Origin: Adiantum capillus-veneris
Lineage: Eukaryota; Streptophyta; Polypodiopsida; Polypodiales; Pteridaceae
Direction: 5' to 3'
Assembly (NCBI GenBank): GCA_014529385.2
Contig: CM043967.1
Span: 79,381,278-79,445,277, forward strand
Length of the DNA: 64,000 bases
The notes under the pieces are model-generated. The model had not been told where the DNA came from, did no database searches, and saw nothing but the letters and a program-made list of their open reading frames with translations. The position numbers and the translations under genes were made by a program. Below, one piece after another: positions 1 to 9,032 of this stretch (position 1 is the first letter of the stretch; each line of letters opens with the position of its first letter).

Positions 1-1157
1 CATCCCTTGCTCTCTATGCCTCCAAAACTGCAGAGTTCGACTGTGCGCTTGGATACAGATAATTATTTGACGCGCGCTTAGCTGGGGTTTTGAGCATCAT
101 TTCCCAATTAGTGATGCTAACAGGAGGTTTATTTGCGTCAGTAAAGTCCAACATTATGTTAAACAGGTGCAGGTCACTGTGCACTATCCCGGCCGAGTGA
201 ACAGCCGCAACTCCATGGATTAAGGCGTGACAAATGGCTGGCATCTACTCGATCACTGCGTTGATCCCCGCCCTGTCTATCTCTTGTATAGGAAGATTTG
301 CTACATGCAATGACCTCTAGCCGTATTGTAGCCTATGCATGTGTCATCTGAATAATCCGTGGGTGAATGGTAAACGGCACATCATGTCCCCCACGGTACC
401 CCCATTGTAGTATGGGAATATTGTGATCCAATGAGCTTCGGTGGTAAAGACAATGCACCTTATGATGGAGGGGTGAAGCGTTTGCATTCCTTGATCTGTC
501 TGAAAGCTATCAAATTTTACCTCACTCCCTTCCTTGTAGAATTTTCCCACATATGTGATATGATCTGGAAAGAAAGAGATGCCTTTGATGGTGTACAATG
601 TGCACACACCAAAGGAGCCTACTCCAATCCTTGTATCTTCTACCAAGGCCTTGTGAGGGATGATGACAAGATGAGTGCACTTGGCATACAAAGCCATGCA
701 CATGATTGTGCCGGTGCCGCTGGCATCTGATCAACCTCCCAAAGCTGGTTGCTCATCTTGGGCCATCTTCAATCTCTTGGGTAAGGCTGCTTGGTCCTAC
801 GCTTTCACACGCTTCATCTTTACCTTCTATTACTCCCACAATTTATTGGAGAGTTTTGATTTTGGCATGTCACTAGCAGGAGGGATATCTTCCTTTAAGT
901 CTCTGCAACATACTTTCATATTATCCAACACTGTCCTAACTTTGTGGTGGGGGTCAAATTCTCGAGTGCCTGATGCAATCAGCAACTTCTATTGGCCTTC
1001 ACCTTGCTGTTTGCGCTCTGTGTTCTCCCATATAGCCCTAGTGAGGTCTTTGATGAAGACATCACTTTCACTAATCTATTGTATGCGACCATCTGCACAT
1101 GATGATATTGCCAAAATACATTCTTTTCAAATGGCACGCATAATACTTTTCTTTTGA
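1..1157 (-). pseudogene. protein kinase pseudogene, 3' end cut by window edge
   Basis: One minus-strand frame can be followed from about 1157 down to 14 without a frameshift. The N-lobe lies at about 703-344: a glycine loop RIGVGSFGVC, the VAIK-type strand YVGKFYKE, then LHPSIIRCI and a hinge-like IFPYYNGG. The catalytic loop is at about 190-140: HSAGIVHSDLHLFN keeps the catalytic Asp and Asn of HRDLKxxN with His replacing Lys. The DFG position reads ITNWE, so metal binding is doubtful. A charged, coiled-coil-like region (DLKEDIPPASDMPKSK) precedes the kinase at 1157-740. Nine in-frame stops interrupt it, at 1078-1076, 991-989, 832-830, 829-827, 799-797, 733-731, 346-344, 319-317 and 247-245. 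The rest of the C-lobe lies beyond position 1. I cannot assign a kinase subfamily. Confidence 0.75.
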
Positions 1158-1774
1158 TCTGGCATCATTTTTGTACTGGATAATAAAAAATAGCATATCA
1201 AATACAAATTCATGGTTAAACACTACACTAACACTCTCACACTATTTTAGGCAAACCCTCAACCATGACTTGAAGACTTTTAGAAATGTGCATGGAAATA
1301 TTGATAAAAATTGAAAACAATCTTCACTTTAAACTGCAATCTGTTACACTTGTAAAATGCATACCAAACAAGTGGTTTATAAGCACTTCATCCAGGTCAA
1401 ACAATACATGTTAACAATGTGGAACATTTCAACATATAGTGAATTGTTTATTACTTTATATTTTTCACAGTGTGCACACACTAGTTCAAACAAAGCACAC
1501 ACCAACTTAAAGTCTTCAAAAAATTTAGCAAGATTGTATTTATTGAGGTTGATAATCATTTTGACTTTAAATGGTATGTTTGCTCATGTAAAATACAATA
1601 AATATGTCATTCCTAATAAAATTATCCGGATCTAAAAGAACATGTTAAAAATCTAAAACAATCAAAGCCTCTTGGAAGATACATGCATCGTGATGTTTAT
1701 GTTGTCAATTTTATCTTAGCTCATTTAAAACATTGAAAGTATACAAATCGGGCTAGGAAATCGTAAAGAATGTC
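1158..1774. other. AT-rich intergenic, no gene seen
   Basis: AT-rich sequence without a recognisable protein or repeat. The short ORFs at 1357-1635 and 1377-1559 have no family resemblance and look like chance. Confidence 0.5.
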
Positions 1775-2100
1775 TTGCTCTTTTAAAAGATAGAAATAAA
1801 TATTTAACATGCAAATTGTGTTCAGACACTTTTTTACATAGACTTTATGTAAACGTTATATTTAATATAGCGATGAGGATTGATGTTCTTTAAAAAGATA
1901 CAAAAGAATATTTAACATGCAAAATGTTTGCAAATTCATTTTTATAGAGAATTAATGTAAATGTAGCGATAAATAGCGATGATGCTTGAGGTCCTTTAAA
2001 AAGATAAAAATGAATATTTAACATGCAAATTGTGTGCAAATACTTTTTTGCATATAATTTATGTAGATGTAGACTTTAAAATAGCAATGATTGATGAATA
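1775..2100. repeat. diverged tandem repeat, three units of about 106-110 bp
   Basis: The phrase tttaacatgcaaa recurs at about 1803, 1911 and 2017. Each copy is preceded by a tttaaaa-aga-aa run and followed by a 'ttatgtaa/g-atgta' and 'agcgatga' segment. Units are clearly related but diverged. No coding potential. Confidence 0.6.
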
Positions 2101-2788
2101 AAGCATTCTTGTGAATATGATTAGCTAGTATATAATTTCATAAGAAAATTTAAAAACAACAAAGCAGACAATTCAAACATTTGTATATGAAATACTCATC
2201 AAAGTTGCATTAACGACCAAGTATTTCATATACTTAATACTTAAAAAATTAATTGCACATGCACATACAAATTATATGATGTTCATACGACCCGGTTAAT
2301 GACCTAAACGCCACATATATGCAAAAATAGATGCTTCTTACAAACGACACTCAATTAGCCGCGTTACCGATCGAGTGCCATGTGAATCTAAGGAGAAATA
2401 ATGGCTTGCATACGAGCATCATATAGCCGCGTTACCGACCAATACCCATGTATTTATTGGTAAAGGGGAAGGGAAGTTGACTTACCATATGTATTTTTCA
2501 TCATACGCCTTATATTTCTTATCTCAGTCTCCTTCCTCACACACATACTTCTTCTAAGCACCTCTTTTCAAAACATGTATCCACTTTGGATTTTTGGATT
2601 GTGACTATAGGTTTGTTAGTGATAATACATATTTTTACTATGCCATTATCGACCTATTATCAAGATTGATAGGAAATGGTGCCAGCTTAGCATTGTTAAA
2701 TGCACTCCACTACTCTTTGCAACTAGCAATATTCTAAACCGCGGTTTCAATTTTCAAATTGCTAAGAATGCAGAAGAGAAATTTACTT
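2101..2788. other. AT-rich intergenic, no gene seen
   Basis: I find no gene. Two short segments near 2300 and 2410 share 'tagccgcgttaccga' and adjacent text, a local duplication. The stretch ends where similarity to the copia family at 24748 begins. Confidence 0.5.
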
Positions 2789-4719
2789 ACTACTAAGAAT
2801 CAATCAAAGGCAGTTGCCAATGGAAACGTACTTATCTCTCTTTCGGTGTTGGAAATTTAGAGAATGTATTACTAAATGTGCAGAGACAACATAATATGTC
2901 CCTAGAATGATGAGTGTATTTACAAAACACAAGGGAAAAAAACATCCTAGTGAGGAAAAAAAGTGCCCTGATGGTCTTAAATGTACATGGTAACAAATCT
3001 CCCCAAGAAGTAATGTGGTGAACAATAGCTAGCACATAGATTATTTGGAAGTGACATGCCCTATGGACATGGCACTTCACAAATCTCCCCAAGAATTAAG
3101 TGGTGAACAATAGCTAGCACATAGATTATTTGGTAGTGCCATGCCCTATGGACATGATCAATCCACAAAGGGAACCAACACCAAAGCTTTGTGAAAAGCT
3201 TCAAACGTCTCACAAAGCAATGCCTTTCTGAACACAATAGAGAATGTATTAATAAATTTTCAAATACAAGATAAGATGGTCCTAGAGTGATGGATATGTA
3301 TACAAATCACATGGAAAAAAATCTCCTAGTGAGTGAAAAATGTGCCTCGATGTCTTAAATGTGTTCACACACATCAGTACCATAGACATGGTAGCAAATA
3401 TCCCCTAAAAGTGATGCAATGAACAATAGCTCTCACATAGAGTATAAGGAAGTGCCATGCCCTATGGACATGACCAATCCACAAAGGGAATCATACTCAA
3501 AGCTTTGTGAAAAGGGTTAAACATTTCATAAAGAAATTCCTTTGTGAATAGATCTACAAGGTTGTCTTGTGCTAGCTGATCTCTCGAGTTGGGAGTATCT
3601 CCCTAACATAGTGATAATGCACCTTGATGTGTTTTGTGCAAGCAAGAAAGATTGGGTTTCTCACAACTGCCAATATGCTGTGAGTTTCAATATAGATGAG
3701 AGTGTCACACTCTTGTGCAGCTCCCAAATCATCCACAAAGTGTGTGAGCCCCAAACACTCAACTGTGGCTATGAAATCTACCTTGTACTCAACCTCACAA
3801 CTAGAAATGACCACAATAGGTTACTTCAGCTTTCTCAACCATGATCAACATAAAGTATCGAGCATGCAACAAAAAACACATGTGGACACTCATGTGCCAT
3901 AGCAACCAATCAAACCCAAATTAAAAAATCATGTAAATATGGTGGCAATGAGCCCCCTTGGGATAACAAAACCCAAGATGTATAGCCCCACTCAAGTAGT
4001 GAAAGATCCTTTTAACATCCTACCCCAATGCTTGGACCCTAGGCTATGGAGATTGCAAATTGAACATCTAGCCTATAATATGTACATAAGAAGGAAAAAA
4101 ATATTTGTTTGGTAGAGAAACGTTTTTTGTTTTTCCATCATCATGTAGAATTAACCTCAAACATATTTCCATAGGGGTGGTAATTGGTTTGTAAATCCAG
4201 TTAGCGAAGTTTGCACATACTGGCATAGTGTTATACCCTTATCACAATTCTTCAACTAAATGACCATTATGGTGCAAAAACCTTCCAAATTCTCTATTTC
4301 AAATGTGGAATTTAAATTAGCCACAAACTTAGCATTATGTGTCTCATTTAGATCAATGATTAGTAGATCATTCACACAGACAACAACCATAATATACATG
4401 TACACATCCACATGTTTTACATACAAAGTTCTCTCAACTCTACTATTTTGAAAGCCACATGAAATCAAATGATTATCCATTTTCTTATACCAAGCACAGG
4501 AATATTGCTTTAGACCATACAATGCTCACATTTTCACACTTTTTTTCCGTGTTCTTTCTTGACAAAACCATGAGCTTGCATTACATACACTTCCTCATTC
4601 AAGAAAGTGGTGTTAATGTTTGACTTATGTACATCCTATCCAAAATAAGCTACCAATGCACAAATGAAATGAATAGTAGTTCTACAACAAGTGGGAGCAC
4701 CGGTTTGTTCATAATCATG
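2789..4719 (-). mobile_element. degenerate Ty1/copia fragment, RT to 3' end (copy A)
   Basis: Minus-strand remnant of a copia polyprotein. At 4522-4256 is the YGLKQ...AWYKK segment of copia reverse transcriptase followed by a VCVNDLLI version of the YVDD box, with one catalytic Asp replaced by Asn. At 3814-3572 is the RNase H end: SSCEVEY...DLGAAQE...RNPIF...TKHIKVHYHYVRE. The 3' region down to 2789 holds two tandem LTR-like units of about 370 and 320 bp (about 2860-3235 and 3236-3560). The same sequence, in the same order, recurs at 24748-26690. Both copies begin at the shared 'ctactaagaatcaatc' on the left. Copy A stops abruptly at about 4719, so gag, protease and integrase are missing. Many stops and shifts: an old, inactive copy. 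Confidence 0.8.
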
Positions 4720-4890
4720 GATTTCATTGACGTAAACACAACTGTGTGATTACCTTAATAACCCTAGTATTTACACAAGAAAATCACATGATCACATTAA
4801 TTGTTAACGTGACTTTGATTATGAGTTACAACAACCCATAGAGCCGGTTAGGCCACCAAAGTTTTGATTTTTCCCTACGGATCCCGTCGG

Positions 4891-4934
4891 GCTTTTTCAT
4901 TTTCTCGGCAAGCCTACCGGGAAAATGAAAAAGC
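4891..4934. repeat. near-perfect 18-bp hairpin stem
   Basis: The arms gctttttcattttctcgg (4891-4908) and ccgggaaaatgaaaaagc (4917-4934) pair at 17 of 18 positions around an 8-nt loop. The loop is too short for a normal MITE. It could be a terminator-like or foldback remnant; function unknown. Confidence 0.6.
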
Positions 4935-5391
4935 TCGGTGGGAGTAATATTATATAGTAAATAGTGTGCTTACTGCAGTCCTTTAGCTAGGAAAATCCTT
5001 GGGGAGTATATCTGGGTGCCGGGTATAGTCATCTCCTTGTGAATTGATCAAAGGTTACAAGTCACAGGTCCTTTTCTGGGCCAAACGTGACTCTTAATTC
5101 GGTAACCAATTCTAAAAATTTCTAATTCCTTTACCGAACATTAAGGTACAAAACCAAAACAATTGAAAATTTGGAGATTCATGCTCATTGTGGAAGCCAT
5201 TGGTCCAAATGAGGGTTGTAATTGGTTTTAGAAGATGTTCATATGTAAATGACAAGTCGATCGTCAAGGGTTGGATGTCCTGTACTAGTGTACCGGGCAA
5301 ATCAGGATCCTTGAAGTCTTGCATTTTTCACCATCACAGATTTGAGTTGATATACATTGTCACTCCACAATATAAGAGCTATAACTGATAA
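4935..5391. other. no supported gene; one unrecognised small ORF
   Basis: A 70-codon minus-strand ORF at 5324-5112 (starting MQDFKDPDLPGTL) has a reasonably protein-like composition but no family I recognise. Nothing else is supported. Confidence 0.3.
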
Positions 5392-5755
5392 TTGGGTGAA
5401 AATAGCTTTTATATATTGAATTGGTTGCATAAGGGGGCTACAATCCTTTATGTACAAGTATGTTCACAACACTATTTGCAACAGACTATTAGCAGACAGA
5501 GCGGAAAAATTAGTGTATATGTTATGCAACAAAAAGATATTGAATCACATCAAAAGTTTTGTCTACGAGGAGGAAATGCCAACCTGGTTGTATGGTTGTC
5601 AAAATGAAGACGAAGAATATTTCAATGTTGGTGTATCTCAATGCACTATAGACAAAATAGAAGAGAATCTGATAATAGATGTGGATGTTCAATTACAAGG
5701 AGATCCACAACACTTAGATTTAGAACCATATAAAAACTTCACAGATTCAATATAG
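5392..5755 (+). pseudogene. possible hAT-type transposase C-terminal remnant
   Basis: The frame 5450-5755 reads HNTICNRLLADRAEKLVYM followed by NKKIL, then an acidic tail ending in a stop at 5755. This resembles the end of plant hAT-like transposases, where 'kRNRL...eRaekLvyvysN.rLl' closes the dimerisation domain and an acidic tail follows. The segment just upstream (5392-5449) is open but in a different frame, so the domain is already broken. No upstream catalytic region, terminal inverted repeats or 8-bp target duplication are visible. Identification rests on about 30 residues and is tentative. Confidence 0.45.
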
Positions 5756-5867
5756 CTTGAGAGTAGAATGAAGATCCTGTCAAAAACCATTGTAGAAGAC
5801 CTTGTATTCAATGTGTTTTGATCATATACAACGCTTTATATTCGTGATTATACATAGTTTGTCGATC

Positions 5868-6312
5868 TCAATTGTGTTGCTCTGAAGCAGCATCTTGGTC
5901 ACCAAACAAATTTTTAAATGTGCTAGGGGTATCTTGGCGGTCTTTCTTGAATTTATACTCATTTGCCATGCCAAACATAATATATATTCCTTGTGGAATA
6001 TCTTGTGAACAAATTGCGCATCGACTACTAATTTGCATTAAACGAATAAGATAGATGAAGTGATAATAATGACCACATGTCAATGTATATTATTCACTCC
6101 ATCCATCAAAATTCTTGTAGCAAACTGGACATTAGGAAGATGAGGATGCGTCTGAAGTAGATGAGGGGACCAAATCTGGATGCAAGACAAGGTGACTTAT
6201 GTGTTTCCCTTGTAAAGGCGGAGGATTCACTCACTGTGTCAGATTCTGAACATCCTAGCTTAAGTGGTGAATGCTTTTTTCCATCCGGACCTATGATGGT
6301 TGGGGTGTCTGG
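5868..6312 (-). pseudogene. RING-finger end of an interrupted coiled-coil/RING gene
   Basis: This is the 3' part of a minus-strand gene whose upstream part is at 11825-12211. A RING-like cluster is readable: CPVCYKNF, then LTCGHYYH, then SSRCAIC. One zinc ligand appears replaced (Tyr after the CGHYYH box). The tail reads DIPQGIYIMFGMANEYKFKK and ends at a stop at 5868. Serine-rich residues precede the RING. RING domains usually recruit E2 enzymes for ubiquitin transfer; whether this one did is unknown. In-frame stops sit at 6293-6291, 6257-6255, 6233-6231, 6134-6132 and 6092-6090, with no frameshift. The frame joins 12095-11830 exactly once the copia element and one TSD copy (5517 nt, a multiple of three) are left out. 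Confidence 0.7.
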
Positions 6313-6455
6313 TGTTGGAGCTATATATGGCTCACTCTACTGAACTTGGTCTCACCTATATATTTGTATCTTGTCCTCAATATGAATCAGTCTTTGGAAG
6401 CGTATATGGTGTGTCTCTTGTCTCGTCTCTCTCTCTTTCTCTCTACATCTCAACA
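6313..6455 (+). repeat. 5' LTR of the complete copia element
   Basis: 143 bp, TGTTGGAGC...ATCTCAACA, with a CT-rich 3' half. It differs from the 3' LTR only by A versus G in 'tttgg[a/g]agcg'. Confidence 0.95.
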
Positions 6456-6470
6456 TGGGATCAAAGCAGT
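6456..6470 (+). promoter_or_regulatory. primer binding site, initiator-tRNA-Met type
   Basis: tgggatcaaagcag follows the LTR directly and is a variant of the plant copia site TGGTATCAGAGC. The nested small element at 48664 has the standard form. Confidence 0.75.
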
Positions 6471-7222
6471 AACGATCACGCGCCGATTCAATTCATGGTG
6501 ACAACAGTATGTGTATGTGATTCGCATGTAAGATTCAAAATTGTTACAAATTTTATTTTTGAGCGTTGATTCTTGTTAACTGTGGTTGTTTTGTGTTAAG
6601 AAGAATATGATTAGTGTTTTATGTGGCGTTTATTTATAATCAATCTAATCGTTGATTACGTTTTCTTGTTAATGACACCCTGAACTTCATCTCAATTTTT
6701 CTTGCTGTTCTGCTCAAAATTTGGAGAAACGGGAAAAGCGCGATGGAGCGTAGCGCAATGGCACTTTTCATTCAAAACTTGTTGGTCTCCTCGAGCTCTT
6801 CGATTTGAGTTCTAGGTTTGCGTCAATCGGAGTTCGCAGCAGAAAGTTATGCTATTTTTACTGCAATAGAGCTTGACGTAGCTTTCTTCGTCCTACTTCT
6901 TCGTGAAGCGTCCGCGATCGTTTTTCTTATTTTGGCGTTAACTTTTTTGAGAAGATTTAGCTTTTTGCTATTCGTATTGTGGCCGTCAATCTTGCGTCTC
7001 ACGCCACTCTATTTTGAGGACTCATTTATTATTAACGTCTCCTTTACCCTGTCCTTTTTGGGTGACGTCTCTCACATCTTTGGATGTTCCTTGAGCATCC
7101 TTCTCAAATTTATCGCTGACAGAACGCAGTACTCATATCTCTCTCATTCTCAATTGCGGCCTTCACCATATATGGTGTGCAGATTCTGCGATCTTATCTT
7201 ATACGTCTTCTCGCAACAAGAT
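6471..7222 (+). other. 5' leader of the complete copia element
   Basis: About 750 bp between the primer binding site and the gag start. The gag frame is open from 6818, but the text before 7223 does not look like gag. I take ATG at 7223 (MAMNILVNGF) as the likely start. Confidence 0.6.
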
Positions 7223-9032
7223 ATGGCTATGAATATTCTCGTCAACGGCTTTCCTTCTGGCCAACGTTCTGTTCCTCCTTTCCAAGGTCAAGGATTTCCA
7301 GGCTGGAAAGCAAAGATGTTGTTAATTCTTGAAGGCGATGAACTCTCCGATGTTGTTCTTGGAAATCGTGTTTGTCCGCCTCAGCCTGTTGATACGGATA
7401 ATGATAACGTGCTTATCACTGAAGGACCTATATTTGAAGATTGGAATGTTGCCTATACGGATTGGTTGGAATGTTGCCTATACGGATTGGCAACGACGTG
7501 ATAAAGCAGCTCGTTGGTATATTCTTTCTACTCTTACTGATTCCCTTTTGCTTGATATGTATGAACTGCCTACTTCCCATGACGTATGGAAGTACCTTAT
7601 TGCAAACTTTCAGAAGAAATCTGTTACAGAAATACTTTATTTGAGAGGGTTGCTTAACAAGTTACAATATGAAGTTGGTACTGCCATGACGGGACATATT
7701 GAGTCTTTCAAATCTATTATTAATCAACTTGCTGCTGTCGGTGATCCTGTTCCACAAAAGCAACTGATTACACTTCTCCTTGATACGGTGAAGGACTCTT
7801 CTTATGATAACATTGTTACTATTCTCTCTAATAAAGATGGTCTTGATTTCGACCAAGCTTGCATGTCTTTAATTGAATACTCTCAACGTCAAGAACGTCG
7901 GAATGCTGGTCATGATACAGCTATGATTTCACAAGAGGAGACTGAGTCACAACAGATGGAACGTGCTTTTTATGCTCGAAGGCGTCCATTTCAACGAGGA
8001 AACCGCAGAGGTGGTCGTCGCGGTAATATTTTCTCTCGTCTCAAATTTCCTAATAAGCAATGTTCTTACTGCAACAGAAATGGCCATACTGAAGATGATT
8101 GTTGGGCACGTCAATATGATGAAGAACACAATATTACCACAAAACAACCACGTTTATCTAGAGACTCTTCTTCTTCTTCTTGTGAATATTGCGGACGATC
8201 TGATCATCCCACTCATATGTGCTATAAGCGTCGATTCGACACAGATCGGAATAGAGCATATGCTACTGAACATCGAAACAACATTGTACCAGAAACAAGC
8301 TACGTCCTATGTTCAGTTGCTCCAGACAGAATACTTCATGTACGTGATGGATCACTTTTTATTGTCGATTCTGGTGCTACAGGAAATATGACATATCAGT
8401 CTAAGTGGCTCCATAACTATCATCCACTGCCAGTTCAACGTGTTGTTTATCTTGCTGATGATACTACTTGTCAAGTAAAGGGTATTGGAGACTTATATCT
8501 TGGTACCTTATCTTCTTCCACTCGAATTTTGCGAGGAGTATTACATGTACCAGATCTTCAACGTAATCTTCTTTCAGTTGCTAGACTTGTTGATCTTGGT
8601 CTGTTTGTTGGATTTGATTATACCAAATGCCGAATTGAGAAAGATGGACAGACTATAGCCACTGCTCCTCGAAACGGTAATTTATTTGAACTCTATCTTA
8701 ACGATGCTGTAGCAAATATTGTCACTGCTCTAGGTGATCATAATTGCAAAGTATGGCATCACCGTTTTGTTCATGCTGATTTCTCAAAACTCCTTGATCT
8801 TCAACGTCGTGATCTTGTTCATGGCATGGATCTTAAAGCCCATCCCCATATGGGAATTTGTGAATTTTTGCTCTTGGGAAACACAATCGTAAACCCTTTC
8901 CTCTTTCAAATACAACTCATTCTCATGACATCTTGGATCTTGTTCATACTGATATATGTGGACCTCTACCTTCTTCGAGATCACAATATCGCTACTTCAT
9001 TACTTTCATTGATGATTTCTCAAGGTATATGA
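7223..9032 (+). pseudogene. copia gag-protease-integrase N-terminus, frame-broken
   Basis: gag starts at 7223 in one frame and continues from about 7490 in another. The break is a 25-bp tandem duplication at 7441-7490. Visible parts in order: gag core (WYILSTLTDSLLLDMYEL; LRGLLNKLQYEVGTAMTGHI), two CCHC zinc knuckles CSYCNRNGHTEDDCWA (about 8061) and CEYCGRSDHPTHMC (about 8180), the aspartic protease box IVDSGATGNMT (about 8362), and the start of the integrase zinc domain (HHRFVHADFSKLL). A second frame break at about 8860-8930 separates this from the next part. gag would pack element RNA, protease cleave the polyprotein and integrase insert the cDNA. Confidence 0.9.
7441..7490 (+). repeat. 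25-bp tandem duplication inside gag
   Basis: ttggaatgttgcctatacgg plus attgg occurs twice head to tail, at 7441-7465 and 7466-7490. Since 25 is not a multiple of three it shifts the gag frame. It looks like replication slippage after or during insertion. Confidence 0.95.

Noticed and set aside
675-1157. 160-codon plus-strand ORF
   Set aside because: Antisense to the kinase pseudogene, whose minus-strand frame gives recognisable text; a shadow.
1-1157. Idea that the stops in the kinase and RING genes are corrected by RNA editing, as in fern organelles
   Set aside because: U-to-C editing of that kind is known for organelles; this DNA is nuclear by its retroelements and introns. Decay by C-to-T change is simpler.
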